Shown piece by piece: positions 22,041 through 33,774 of a stretch of DNA of 64,000 nt. The notes below the pieces were generated by a model. That model ran no database searches. It was not told the origin of the DNA and was given only the letters and a program-made list of their open reading frames with translations. This DNA is from Protopterus annectens (taxonomy: Eukaryota; Chordata; Ceratodontiformes; Protopteridae): NCBI RefSeq assembly GCF_019279795.1, contig NC_056743.1:626781914-626845913 (forward strand), read 5' to 3'. The stretch's first letter is position 1, and every line of letters starts with the position of its first letter. The position numbers and the translations under genes are program-made.

Positions 22041-24016
22041 CCAGGCAGTTAGCTGCAGAGTTTTTAGGCTTGGATGCAGAATGTTGTAGTTGTTCTGTGT
22101 CAGCAGTAATGGGATCAGTGGTAGTTTCCATATTTGTTCCCTGGACATGCTCCTCAGTAGTGGGTACCAATGTTGTCTTGGCCAGTCTGGGGCTATCAGA
22201 ATGACCCTCGGACGTTCCTCTTTGATCTTGAGAAGCACCTTGTACATCAAAGGAAGTGGTGGGAATGCGTATGCTGTCAGGCTTTTCCAACTGAAAGATA
22301 GGGAGTCCACCTTCCAAGCAAGTGGGTGGTAAGTCCTTGTGCAGAATTTTTTCAACTGGTGATTGTATGGGGATGCAAACAAGTCTATGTGTGGTAATCC
22401 CCATTTCCTTGTGGTGTCTTTGAAGATGTCCGGATGCAGCATCCATTCGTGGGCATCTGTTGTAGTTCTGCTTAATATGTCTGCTAGAATGTTTTCCTTC
22501 CCTGGTACATAAATTGCCTGTAACTGAAGGTTGTAGCCCAGAGCCACATCCCATAGGTCTAGTGCCAGCCGGCATAGGGGGTATGAGTGTGTGCCTCCCT
22601 GTTTGTTGATGTACCACAACTGTGGTGTTGTCTGTCCTTATCAACAGCTGGCCTTCGTGGAGAAGAGGTCTGAATGCCTGGATTGCCAATTTTACTGCCA
22701 TCATCTCTTTTAGGTTTATGTGTAGATGCAGTTGGTCTTGAGTCCATAGGCCTTGAATGCACTTGTCCATCATGTGTGCCCCCCAACCGAGGTCTGAGGC
22801 ATCTGTCGTGATAGTTTGTCTTTGATGACTTTTGCTGAAGGGCAGTCCTGTGTTTGATTGACAGGCCTGAGCCCACCATAAGAACTCTTGCTTCAGGCAT
22901 GGGATCATTGGAAGTTTGGTTTCCAGGCTGTGCTTGTGCTGAGACCACAAATTCTTTAGGTACCACTGTAGCTTTCTCATATGAAGCCTGGCATGAGGGA
23001 CCAGAATTATGCAGGATGCCATGAAGCCTAGAGCTTGTAACACTTTTCTTGCAGTTAGGTGGCTCTGCTTTGTTAATGTCAAGAAGTAGAGAGGAAGTTG
23101 TTCTTTCTTTTCTGCAGTTAGAAATGCCATTTGTTTTGATGTGTCCAGTTCTGCACCCAGAAAGGTTATTATTTGGGATGGAATCAGCCTTGACTTTTTG
23201 TATTGACTGTGTATCCCAGGGCTTGTAGCAGATAGATGACTCTTTGTAAGTCTTCTGTTAATTTGTTTTGTTGTCCGCTTGTATCAGGCAGTCGTCCAGG
23301 TAGGGATAGATTTGAATTCCCTGAAGTCTGCAATGAGCGATTACTGATGCCAGGCATTTCGTGAACACTCTGGGCGCAGTAGATAAGCCAAAGGGCAATG
23401 CTGAGAATTGATAATGCTCTGATCCTGCAAGAAATCTGAGGTATCTTCTGCAAATTGGTCTTATGGGGACGTGCAGGTATGCCTCCTTGAGATCTAGAGT
23501 TACCAGCCAAGACTCCTTGCCCAGCATGGGAAGAAGCTGCTGTAGAGTCAGCATTTTGAATTTTGGAACAATGAGGAATGTGTTTAGAGCGGACAGATCT
23601 AGAATAGGCCTCCATTTGTTTTCTTTTCTTGGTACCAGGAAGAGACTGGAGTAAAATCCCTTCCCTTGCTCCATAGATGGTACCTTTTCCACAGCTCTCA
23701 TTCTTAATAATTGAGATATTTGTTTTAGAGCTTCTGCCCTTTGAGTAGGTGGTAGGTTCGGCATTCCTCTCTTTCCTGGTAGAGTATGGAAATGCAACCT
23801 GTAACCTTGGTCTATAGTTTGTAAAATCCATTTTTCTCTTGTAATGCAGTGCCAGTTTTTTGAAAATAAGGTTAGCTTTCCGCCTAAAGGTGCTTCCATT
23901 TGTTCCCTGGTAGGCGGTGTCACCGCCAAGTCACTGTGATTGAGTTGTTGTAGTGGTGGTGGCTGTGTCCGTGCCTCGTTGGTTGTTACCCTGCCACTGG
24001 CGACCCCTGTAGGCAC
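22029..24016 (-). pseudogene. DIRS E RT/RNase H/methyltransferase-like polyprotein
   Basis: The RT at 24016-23258 (252 residues) has VPRKENKWRPILD, LDLKEAYLHVPI, LPFGLSTAPRVF and intact YPYLDDCLIQ. After a frameshift come RNase H (about 23130-22480: TDASDLGWGAHMM, NLKEMMAVK, MWYINKQGG, LADILSR) and the methyltransferase-like block (22400-22180: HIDLFASPYN, APDWPRQHWYP). A 514-residue open frame (21586-23130) is a composite that crosses between pol and YR registers. Confidence 0.87.
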
Positions 24017-25739
24017 CTCTGGATTGGTTTCTGCCTCTAGAGCGCCTATACCTGCCTCTTTGTGCCTTAGAGGACTCCGGAAAGGACCAATTCTTGGAGG
24101 GCCAATTCCTGCTAAACCTTGGAGGTTGAACTTGTAAGAAATCTTTTACTGTTTGCACCGATTTTGCTTTCTCTTCCATCTTTTTCAGAACTTGCTGTGC
24201 GGGGGGCACCAAATAAATTGACCTTGTCCATAGGTGCATCCAAAAGCTTAGATTTGATATGGTCTGGTAATGCCTGTTCTTTCAACCATGCATGCCTCCT
24301 GATAACTGTGCCCGTCATGGCTGATCTAAAGGAAGCCTCCAGTGCATCATAGCCACATTTTAAAGAATGGTTACTAACCTGCTGAATGTTATGTAACATT
24401 TCTTGAACATACTTTTTATCTAAAGATTCTTCAGAGGACAGCTTTTTAGTTAACTGGTCAAGCATAAACTCTTGATATTGAATCATATGAAATTGGCAGT
24501 TCAAAGCTCTAGCTGACAAGGTAGCAGAGGTGTAAACTTTTACCCCATCTCTAAGGACCTGGAATCCCTTTCAGAGGGGAGGGGTTTTTTAGAAGAAGTA
24601 GCTGCTACAGCTTTAGGGCCCTGGGAGATAGTTTCTGGATCTGCAAAAGGGGCCTTATATAAGTGGTGATGAGTGTCCGGGACCCTGTAGTACCTATCTG
24701 GTTTAGCAGGGGCCGGAGGTAACGTATCAGGAGAAGTGCAAGCATCATTAAATGCATCATCAACAACAGATAGAACTGGAGGAATAGCTAAAGGCCTATG
24801 CTGTGATAAGTGTAGAAAGGTCCTAAGCCTTTTCCTTAAGTCTGAGAAATCTTGGCCCTGCCACTGGAATTGTTCCCTCATAGCATGCAAGGTTTCCCCA
24901 AAGGAAAATTCCTCAGGAGGAGAGGCTGAAGGGATGGACTCCTCAGCATCGGAGTCTTCGTAAGGAGAATAAGAAGCCTCAGGAGGATCTGAGTGTTCTG
25001 AATCATCAGAAGAATCATCTGTGGCTACTGGCTCAGGGGGCTCTGCTCTAGGTCTCTTTTCTGGAGGAGGGAGAGAGGCCCTATCTGGATGAGGCTGGGA
25101 TCCACGGATTAAAGTGATGAGATCCTGTGCCAAAGAAAGCATATGGGAGCTGGTGCTGGGCCTGTGAGAGGGGGGCTTTGCAGCCATTGGCCTGGAAGTT
25201 TTGGCTGCTTTAGCCCTGGCAAAAGCCTTAATAGACACAGCTGGAGGAGGCCTAGCAGCTCCACGTGCAGGAGTAGAAATATCTAGAGGGATGGTGTCTG
25301 ATAAATCCTGTGAAATCGCAACAGAAGGCTGGATTTCAGAAGCCGTTTCTACCAGAGTAGAAGAGGCCTTGGTAGAAGGCAAGTTATCGGCTGAAGAAAG
25401 AACCGCTTGCTCGGTTTCGGCCGAAACCGAGACACTCGTGGTTTGCTTGGCCGTGGCTTCAGCCGAAACCGCGGACCGCGAGTGTCGGTCCTTTTCTTTG
25501 CGTTTTTTAGTTATCTGCGTAGTCGGAGGATCCGACGGCATAATGTAGGCAAATTCGGAGCCGAAAATCTGTTCAGCAAAGTCCGAGCGACGTCTAAGCG
25601 TCCGCCGGTTAAAAGAAGCACAGGCTAGACAAGCTGCTACGTCGTGGTCTGGGCCTAAACAATGTATGCAATAGGAGTGGAAATCCTTATGAGGTATTTG
25701 TTTCCCACAAGTTAAACAGTTATTAACTTTCTCTGACAT
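24017..25739 (-). pseudogene. DIRS E gag-like gene, near intact
   Basis: A 403-residue frame runs from 25751 to 24540; I take the start at the second ATG (25739, MSEKVNNC). The zinc module is CLTCGKQIPHKDFHSYCIHCLGPDHD.. then CLACASF. A Ser/Ala/Pro-rich linker, an acidic stretch (DDSSDDSEHSD), FGETLHAMREQFQW and VVDDAFNDA follow. The frame shifts near 24530 into the C-terminal helical part (24519-24112: HSLKCGYDALEASFRSAMTG, LDAPMDKVNLFGAP). It is the best gag reading in the window. Confidence 0.85.
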
Positions 25740-25829
25740 CGGCTGAGGCAAGAAAGTGTCCCCAACGGGGTACTTAGCTTTATAGAAGTCTTCGAAGTAG
25801 TATTCGGTAGTAGTAATCTCTGGATCTGA

Positions 25830-26058
25830 CCGACCGGCACTTGCGAACAGCTTCTGCTTCGGGCGCCACGCGGCAAGAAAGACTGAGGAAAATGGCGTCG
25901 GCTGATGCCTTTATACCCGAAAACTGCTGCAATGACGTCGGGTGAAGTGCGACTCCAGCCGAAGCCAGACCCAGACTTTGGAATCCGGCCGACCGAAGGG
26001 CTGCCTGATGACAGGACAACCCATTTGTTATGACTGCAGATGCATCCTTGAAGGACAT
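25830..26058. repeat. DIRS E left ITR
   Basis: From the base CACTTGCGAACAGCTTCTGC through AATGGCGTCGGCTGATGCC, TATA on the minus strand (CCTTTATACCCG) and GGCCGACCGAAGG to the terminus ...GGACAT. Nearly identical to the inverted right ITR over about 165 bases. Confidence 0.9.
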
Positions 26059-26348
26059 CAGGAGGGATAGCTAAGGGTCTGTGCTGTGGTAAATCTAAAA
26101 ATGCCCAGTGTCTCTTTTTGGACTGAGAATAACCCTGGCATTCCCAGTGGAAATGCTCTCTCAAGGTATGTAGGGTTTCACCTAAAGAAAAATCCTCTGG
26201 AGGGGAAGCAGAAGGAATGGATTCCTCTGCATCTGAATCCTCATAGGCAGATAAAGTCATGTCTTCATATCTGCATATACAGAAACCTCAGTCGTCGGAC
26301 TCTTGGTCGGTTAAAGCTGCTGGGGACAGGTCTCTTTCTTTAAGCAGG
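26059..26348 (-). pseudogene. DIRS D gag, middle segment
   Basis: Resumes D gag after DIRS E: GGGATAGCTAAGGGTCTGTGC, then DFSLGETLHTLREHFHWECQ and YEDSDAEESIPSASPPED on the minus strand, matching the same part of DIRS I gag (56669-56878). It stops at the Penelope-like insertion; TTTCTTTAAGCAGG at 26335-26348 is the target copy. Confidence 0.82.
26335..26348. repeat. 14-bp target-site duplication of the PLE, left copy
   Basis: TTTCTTTAAGCAGG, repeated at 36736-36749 on the other side of the element. D gag is continuous when one copy and the element are removed. Confidence 0.85.
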
Positions 26349-26645
26349 CAGCTCTGGAACCACCAATAAGTGCTTCACCACTCGCCAGCAAAAAACAAAT
26401 TTATTGCAACAAAACTGAAAACTTATGACAATATATCGTTGAATCTGTTAATACAAGTTAAGCGCTTTCACCCAAAGCATTTGGGCTACATTAGAACAAC
26501 TCGTAATTCAAAACTTCAAACTTGAATACTTTTTTGGGCGCCAAAAAATTTAAAAGCATTTAAAGAATTAAAAAAAAAACACTATCCTTTGTACTGCTAT
26601 TTCAAGCCGTAATAGACAAAACGGCTTCATCATATTAATCCCCTG
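26349..26645. repeat. PLE terminal repeat (pseudo-LTR), 3' copy
   Basis: Starts CAGCTCTGGAACCACCAATA and ends in the GGCTTGAAATAGC-type palindromic region. It is an inverted match to the whole of 36430-36735 and a direct match to 36273-36425. It contains a degenerate hammerhead-ribozyme core (26461-26495). Confidence 0.85.
26461..26495 (-). ncRNA. Hammerhead ribozyme remnant, core mutated
   Basis: On the minus strand the order is CTAATGTAG, stem II CCCAAA/TTTGGG, GAAA, AGCGCTT. The intact copies read CTGATGA at the first core box, so G5 and the terminal A have changed here. G5 is essential in hammerheads, so this copy should not cleave. Confidence 0.7.
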
Positions 26646-27170
26646 AATACTGCAATACAACTTCATATGTGTATGAATATATAAAATGTACAAATGCATA
26701 CACAAATATAAAAAGTATACAAACATATACATAAACTAATTGAACTCTTAGTACTGTATATAATAAAATAACTCACCCACTGACTATAAAATGTATGAAA
26801 ATGTATAGTCCCACATAACATATCATACAATTAATGTGTGGACTATAAATCTGTATACTCACTATCTGAATCAAAATGTATATATAATAATGTATATATA
26901 AAATACTAATATATATAAAAAACTTATTTCACTGTGTAGTGAATAACAAATAAGGTTAATATAGATGTCTACCTAAACAATGATCTATATACATCTCAAA
27001 CCATTTTCATAACTGTATACTTTATAATGACCTAGTGTTGACCTAATATTACTGCAATATTTCCAATATGAGTTTAACTGGGACATAATCATTAAATCCA
27101 GGTGGGGTGGTTGCATCCAGATATATCTGCCACCAAACTTCCTTATAATTCAGTAAACTTTTGTTGTCAC

Positions 27171-27530
27171 CTAACCTAGGGTCCACATTAATTGTACCCA
27201 AAATGGCAAATTTAAACTGGTGAGTGTCACCATTCTCTTCTCAATGTGTCGATATAACGCACTGGTAGTATCTTTTGTTCTAATACTGTAGGTATGATCA
27301 TAAATTCTCTTTTTAAAGCATCTTTCCATCTTACCTACATAGTAACTAGAACAAATGTTACATTTTGCCATATATATAATCATTTTGGTATTACAATTAC
27401 CTGTCTTGAACCTAACCGTTGTCTTATGTCCATTCTCTAATATTATTTTGTCCTTTTCCAATATGTAGCAACATTGGTTACAAGCTCCACATTTCTTATT
27501 ACGTACATTATGTCCTCTCTATGTTCTTTG
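27171..27530 (-). pseudogene. PLE GIY-YIG endonuclease domain with Cys linker
   Basis: On the minus strand a Cys-rich linker (KCGACNQCCYI, about 27515-27483) precedes NTKMIIYMAKCNICSSYYVGKMERCFKKRIYDHTYS. SYYVGK stands where GIY...YIG is expected, and KKRIYDH supplies the catalytic arginine region. The linker and the endonuclease are joined in frame at METs near 27461; the C-terminus ends near 27171. The domain makes the target nick in PLEs. Its best-conserved residues are present. Confidence 0.8.
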
Positions 27531-27548
27531 CCCCTCCATAGTATCGTT

Positions 27549-28585
27549 CTACATACTGTTTAATATTTCGTCCCATTTTATAAATAAAGTTAGGTTTAGT
27601 ACCCATAACTTCAAGGTAACATCACCCATAATCAAATACCAATATTTATACATCAAATTTTTTATTTCATCAGCAGCCAAATTGTATTTTATAATACAGG
27701 ATCTTTGGTATGGGCCAATCATGGTATTATTGTGATGTTCAGGATTTTGGTTCGATAATACCTCCATATCAGATCCTAACAATGGCTTATATTTAACATC
27801 CCATTCCTGAATGATGTATTGTACTACATTTTTCATCATATATTGGGGATAGCATTTTTGTTGAAATAAATTCTTTATAAAATTCAATTCTGCTGTCATA
27901 TTTTCATATTCAGAGGTCATCCGTGCAGCTCGGATGCACTGCCCTTTGAATACATTATACTTAACTTTATCAGGGTGCCAACTACTATACTCCAAATAAT
28001 TATTGGAGAATGTACTTTTCCGATGTATTGATTTAAGTTTGCCTCCCTGACGATAAATGTAAGTATCAAGGTAGGCCACACCTTCATAACTGTGAGTAAA
28101 AGTAAATTTTAAATACTCACTACTGTTGTTAAGAAACTGAATAAATGTCTGGAGTGTATCCATATCACCCTCCCATAGTATATACATATCATCCAGAAAT
28201 CTGGAATAATGTTTAATATGTTTGAAGTATATACTAGGGAATTAATGAGTGTCTTCCCAATCAAGCATAACCAGGTTGGCATATATCGGGGCACAAGCTG
28301 CCCCCATAGCCAACCCCCTGGTCTGCTTGAAATACTCTCCTTCAAAGAAGATGTAGTTATTATCCAGTACTATGGACATCATCTCCAGAATTAGACATAT
28401 TTCATCCCAGTTGAAGTTGGAATACTTAACAATACCATTGCTAAATGCTTCTAATCCTTCGTGTTTGGGGATGCTAGAAAAGAGATCTACAACGTCAATA
28501 GTGACAAAAATGATACCTTCTTTCCAAGCATCAATGGGATATTTACTTAAGAACTCCCAAGAATCTTTTACCATAGGAGGTATAA
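27549..28585 (-). pseudogene. PLE reverse transcriptase, C-terminal half
   Basis: 28585-28242 holds WEFLSKYPIDAWKEGIIFVTIDVVDLFSSIPKHEG (palm motif A, D in TIDVVDLF) and TRGLAMGAACAPIYANLVM (motif B). After a frameshift, 28187-27549 continues with the thumb-like region (KFTFTHSYEGVAYLDTYIYR, LKSIHRKSTFSNNYLEYSSWHP). The motif C aspartates would lie between the two frames and I do not see a clean xxDD; MYILWEGDMD is the local sequence. DIRS F is inserted just upstream of WEFLSKYP. Confidence 0.8.
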
Positions 28586-28745
28586 AGTACAGTTGTGTAC
28601 CTACCATAAATGTAGATGTTAGAGTGTATTCACTGTTGCAGTCATTACTCTTGGGTTATCCTGCTGGCAGGCTACCCTCAGTCGGCCAGAATTCCAAAGT
28701 CTAGGTCCAGCGTCGGTTGCTGTCACCTTGCCCCAGATGTCAGGT
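28586..28745. repeat. DIRS F right ITR, promoter block deleted
   Basis: AGTACAGTTGTGTACCTACC through GTCGGTTGCTGTCACC, then directly TTGCCCCAGATGTCAGG. In DIRS J about 70 bases with TGACGTCA, TATAAAA and GACGCCATTTTCTTCAG lie between these two blocks. The junction is near 28727. Confidence 0.85.
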
Positions 28746-28905
28746 GCCCCCAAATTGGAAGGCTGAAAAAATATGCCAATAAATATGCATGCACAAAAAT
28801 AACATTTCCCTCATCTACAAGCAAATACACCAAATAGGTTGTATATGATAGAGACGTGCAGATAAGTCCCAGCAAAGAAAAGGGGGATGGTGGGTGGGTA
28901 ACCTG

Positions 28906-29010
28906 GACTGCAACAGTGAATGCACTCGAACATCTACATTTATGGTAGGTACACAACTGTACTATGTTCATCGTGTTTCACTATTGCGGTCATTACTCTT
29001 GGGTTGAATC
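28906..29010. repeat. DIRS F internal complementary region
   Basis: GACTGCAACAGTGAATGCACTCGAACATC...ACAACTGTACT|ATGTTCATCGTG, with the junction at 28963/28964. Confidence 0.85.
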
Positions 29011-29035
29011 CCAAAGCTGAGGTTGGGTGGCTGGG

Positions 29036-29960
29036 CTAAATAGGATTAGGAGAGGCTATGAGGCCCTGCAGAACTGCAGTGGCAAAGCCTGCTCTGGACT
29101 TATCTTTGGTTGGTACTCCTCTGAGGAAGGCTGCTGAAGTGGCTGCTGCTCTAGTGGAATGAGGCCTAATGCCCTTAGGCACTGATTTGCCATGCTGAAA
29201 ATAGCAGAAATGGATGCAATGGCCTATCCATTTAGAAATAGTCTGTTTTGTGATAGCCTTTCCTTGTGATCCTGCAGCACATGACACAAAGTTGCTCAGT
29301 CTTTCTGAAAGCTTTAGTTCTGTCCAAGTAAAAGCGTAACTGCCTGTGTATGTCCAAAGAATGCAGAATTTTCTCACCCTTGTTCTGTGGATTTGGATAA
29401 AAGGTAGGCAAGTGAATGGTTTGGTTGAGGGCCACACTGGACACCACCTTAGGCATAAATGTTGGGTTTGTCCTCAGAGAAACCCTGTCTGGATGAAAAA
29501 TTATAAAAGGTTCCACAGCCATGAGTGCTTGTAACTCCGAGACTCGTCTTGCAGAGGTTAATGCTAGGAGCAGAGCTGTTTTCCAGGATATGAATTTTAT
29601 ATCTGCTGTTAATGCTTGCTTGAAGGGAGGCAGTGTGAGTTTTTCCAAAACATAATTGAGGTCCCAAGCCGGAATTGGTGCTCTCCTTGGAGGCCTAATG
29701 TTTTTGGCCCCATTGAGGTACTGAATTATTAAAGGATGAGAAAAGATAGGTGGTTCCGTATTGCAATGGGCTGAAAATGCAGAGGCATGAATCTTAATCT
29801 TTGAGAAGGAAAGGCCTTTGTTCAGCATCTCAGTTAGGTATTGTAAAATCTGAGGGATATTTGGTACACATGTGTCAATACCTTGTTCCTGGTTCCAAGC
29901 ACAGAATTTCTTCCATTTTTCTGCATAAGATTTTCTGTTACTGGGCCTCCAAGATAACAG
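29036..29960 (-). pseudogene. DIRS F tyrosine recombinase lacking its nucleophile
   Basis: 29232-29828 gives the linker and box I (TSARRVSELQALMAVEP); after a frameshift, 29036-29437 gives HSTR and then FLRGVPTKD joined directly to KSRAGFATAVLQG. In the other copies about 22 residues containing the nucleophile tyrosine (FTKHYHLPLY) lie between these two blocks. The enzyme could not form the covalent DNA intermediate. Confidence 0.87.
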
Positions 29961-29969
29961 CCATAACAG

Positions 29970-31956
29970 CTTTTGAAAGAGGAGTGTTCTGAATGGCTAC
30001 ATTATCCGCCATGTTGCCAGATTTAAGGTCCTGAGTTGGCTGTGCAGAATCCGATTGTTTTGTTGGGTCAGCAAGTGAGAAGTTTGAGGCAATATCCATG
30101 CTGGACCTCGAGACAAGCTCTTTAGGATTGGGTACCAGTGCTGGCGTGGCCAGTCTGGCGCAATCAGTATCATTTTTGGCTTCTCTAGTCTGACCTTGAG
30201 GAGTACCCTGGGAAGGAGAGGCAGTGGAGGAAAGGCATATACTGTTAGATTTTCCCAGCTGATGGATAGGGCGTCCACTTTCCATGCTTGCTTGTGACAA
30301 ATCCTTGTGCAAAATCTCTGCAATTGGCAGTTGTGAGGGGAGGCAAATAGATGTATTTTTGGGCATCCCCATTTCCTTGCTATCATGCTGAAGACTTGTG
30401 GATCCAGTTTCCATTTGTGGGGATCCATGAGGTTTCTGCTTAGTCTGCCAGAGAATTTGTTTTTCCTGGCAGGAATTGTGCTTGCAGGTGAACTTGAAAA
30501 GTCAATGCTGTGTCCCATAAGGTCATTTGCTTGTCTGCAAAGGGGGTAGGAATGTGTACTTCCCCACTTGTTTATGTACCACATGACCGTAGTATTGTCT
30601 GTCTTTATCAGTAGCTGTCCTGGATGAAGCAGGTCCTTGAAAGCTGTCAGGGCATTTTGAACAGCAAGCAACTCTTTTTGATTGATGTGAAGATGCATCT
30701 GGTTTGCAGGCCATGTGCCCTGAATACTATTTCCTGCCATAAGGGCCCCCCAGGCATAATCTGATGCATCCGTTGTCAGTGTCTGGCTGTGGGTAAACTG
30801 AATGGCAGACCCTTGTTGTGGTGACAGGCCTGTGCCCACCATCGAAACTCCTGTTGCAGGCAGGGAATGAGTGCAATTACTGTCTCCAGGCTGTGGCAAT
30901 GCTGAGTCCAAACACTTTTTAGATACCATTGTAGTTTCCTCATATGCAGTCTCGCATATGGAATTAGTAGAATGCAGGATGCCATGAAACCCAAGGCCTG
31001 CAGGATTTTCCTTGCAGATAAGTGGGTTTTTGTTGGCAATTTGAAGTAAGAAGTCAGTTGCTTTTGTCTGGAGTGAGATGAGCCATTTGGGCAGTTGTAT
31101 TTAAACTTGCACCCAGGAATATTATCTCTTGAGAGGGCACTAGTTTTGATTTCTTTTCGTTTACTGGGTACCCTAGGCCAATTAGTAATCTTTTTACAAA
31201 CGCCAGATGCTGTAGAAGAATGTCTTTGTTCCCTGCTTGAATTAGGCAGTCGTTCAAATAGGGATATATTTGAATTCTTCTTTGTCTGTAAAATGCAATT
31301 ACTGGTGCCAGGCATTTTGTGAAGACCCTGGGCGCAGTAGATAAGCCAAAGGGCAGTGCAGAGAATTGGTAGTGCATTGAGCCAGCTATGAATCTGAGGT
31401 ATCTTCTGCAAGATTGTCTGATTGGGACATGCAGGTATGCCTCTTTTAGGCCCAAAGTTACGAGCCAAGCCTTCTTGCCCAGCATGGGCAGTAGCTGCTG
31501 TAGACTCAACATTTTGAATTTTGGAACTTCCAGAAACGTATTTAGTATAGACAGGTCCAGTATTGGTCTCTGGGCTTTGTCCTTTCTGGGCACTAGGAAA
31601 AGTCTGGAGTAAAATCCTTGCCCCTGCTCTTGTTGTGGTACTTGTTGAATGGCCCTCATGTCCATGAGGGCTGTAATTTGTTTTTGTGCATCTGCCCATT
31701 GATTGTGTAGCAGGTCTGGCATACCTTTTGACCTTGGTAGGGTGGGAAAATGGAACCTGTAGCCTTGGGACACTATGTTCAGGACCCATTTGTCTTGGGT
31801 AACCATTTGCCAATTTGATGAAAAAAGTGATAGTTTTCCCCCTAAGGGGGCTGCCAAAAGAAAAGTGCTTGGATCTGGCAGAGGAAAGTCATTGGGACTG
31901 TTTCCTGTAAGGTTGAGATTTGTCTTCTCCACTTTTGGAGGTAGGAGCACCCCCAT
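29970..31956 (-). pseudogene. DIRS F RT/RNase H/methyltransferase-like polyprotein
   Basis: The RT is in a 300-residue frame (31054-31956) with LGLKEAYLHVPI (motif A Asp to Gly), LPFGLSTAPRVF and YPYLNDCLIQ (third position of YLDD to Asn), so two of its aspartates are changed. RNase H (30929-30440: TDASDYAWGALMAG, HINQKELLAVQN, TDNTTVMWYIN) and the methyltransferase-like block (IHLFASPHN, APDWPRQHWYP, about 30350-30120) share a 310-residue frame. Confidence 0.85.
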
Positions 31957-31964
31957 TGTTTAGG

Positions 31965-33677
31965 CCTGTATGAGCCTGGGGGCGGAGATCTGCCACTGGG
32001 ACGCCTGTATCTGCCTCTGTGGTCTGACACTGGAAAAGACCAATTTTTAGAAGGCCAGTTTCCTGCTAAACCTGGGTGGCTGTACCTGTAAGAAATCCTT
32101 GACTGTCTGCATGGATTTTGCTTTATCCTCCATTTTTTTCCAACACCTCTTCTGCTTTAGTACCAAAGTATCATGCTGTAATGGAGCATCCAATAATTTT
32201 GATTTAACATGATCAGGCAGATTCTGTTCCTTTAACCAAGCATGCCTTCTAATAACAGAACCTGTAACAGCGGCCCTGCAAGAGGCCTCCAGAGAATCAT
32301 AACCACATTGCAAAGTATGCTTTCCCACTTGTTCAGCTGCATGCAATAAATCCTGCATTTCCTTGTTCTCAGAACATTCAGTATTTGTCAACAATTTCTG
32401 TTTAAAGCAGTGACTTTAAATATTGCTGATATTTAAGCATATGAAACAGACAACTTAAAGCCATTACAGCCAAGGTAGCAGAAGTGTAAACTTTTTCCCC
32501 CATCTGTCTAGAGCCCTAGAATTCCTATCAGAGGGGACAGGGTTTTTTGCAGTGGAAGCTTTAACTCCTTTGGGACCCTGAGATATAGTTTCTGGGTCAG
32601 CAGCGGGGTTTTTATATAGGAATTTATGAGAATCAGGGACCCTGTAGTATCTGTCTGGCTTAGCAGGTGCAGGGGGTAAAGAGTCAGGGGACAGCCCGGA
32701 CTCTGAAAATACATCATCTACAATGTCTAGAACAGGTGGAATAGCAAGGGGTCTGTGCTGAGGAAGTAGCAGAAAGTCTCTGAGCCTATTCTTGGATTCA
32801 GAATAATCTTGGCTCTCCCAGTGGAAATGCTCCCTCATGGTATGCAGGGTTTCCCCAAAAGAATAATCCTCAGGGGGACAGGCTGAAGGAATGGATTCTT
32901 CAGCATCAGAATCATCATAGGGAAGCATGGAGTAATCATGTTCAGAAGAGGAATCAGAGGAAATAGAAACCTGATCAGAATCATACTCTGTCTCCTGCCT
33001 AGGCCTCTTATCAGGAGGGGGAATGGGAACCCCTGATCAAAGTAATTAGGTCTTCGGCCATTTTGAGCATCTGTGTTTTAGGCATGGAAGTCTGAGTAGG
33101 AGAATGCTGTACTTGTTTCTTTGTCTTTAGAGCTGCTTTAGTCTTTGTCTTTGAAGCTGAAGATGGCTTAACATATAGTTGTGTAGGTCTGAAGACACCC
33201 TCAGAAGCAAATGCCTGCTCAGCGGCTCTGGACCCATCTGAGGGAATGATTTCCAAGTGTCCAATACCTTGAGTATCCAGAGGCCCAGTCGGCTCCACGT
33301 GGGAGTCAGAAGCGGCCTGTGGCTCTGAGGTAGCAGGCGCCAGGGGGTGCGAAAGCACCTCGCTGAGAACAGGTGACTGGCCTAGCGGAGGCCTTGTCGG
33401 TTTTGGACCTCGGATGCCTATCATTTTCCTTGTCCTTGCGTATTTTGTATACTCCGGTCGTCGGCTGCTCCGATGGCATTATATAATTAAATCTTCAGGC
33501 AAAGTAATGAAATGCAAAATCGAACAGACGCTTAATAGTGCATTGGTTAAATCTAGCACAAAACTGACAGCTAGCAACGTTGTGATCAGGGCCTAGGCAA
33601 GGAATACAGTAAGAGTGAAAATCCTTATGAGGTATTTGCTTCCCACAAGAAATACAATTGTTAACTTTTTCTGACAT
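31965..33677 (-). pseudogene. DIRS F gag-like gene, frameshifted
   Basis: Start at 33677 (MSEKVNNCISCGKQ). The zinc module CISCGKQ...YCIPCLGPDHN...CQFCARF ends near 33510. The linker frame is 33011-33424, the acidic/FGETLHTMREHFHW frame 32464-32928, and the C-terminal helical frame 32047-32394 (HTLQCGYDSLEASCRAAVTG, KLLDAPLQHDTLV). It closely resembles the A and J gag. Confidence 0.82.
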
Positions 33678-33774
33678 CGGTCTGGAGCAAGAAAAAAGTT
33701 TCCCCAACGGGGTACTTAGCTTTAATGAAGACTTCGGTTCTGAAATTCGGATTAGAAAATCTCAGGAGTCGGCA

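Larger units (their letters stand above)
20471..26058 (-). mobile_element. DIRS-like retrotransposon E, complete, nested in D gag
   Basis: The cleanest element here: 5588 bp, from AGTACAG (20471) to ...AAGGACAT (26058). D gag reads TCCAGAA before it and CAGGAGG after it, and related gag copies have an uninterrupted TCTAGAACAGGTGG-type sequence, so insertion was AA^CA with no target duplication and no loss. The ICR matches both termini base for base. RT YLDD and the YR catalytic residues are present, but YR, pol and gag each carry a frameshift. It is closest to DIRS K. Confidence 0.93.

Noticed and set aside
21586-23130. 514-residue minus-strand open frame in DIRS E
   Set aside because: Composite of RNase H, an off-register stretch and the N-terminal part of the recombinase, joined by frameshifts.
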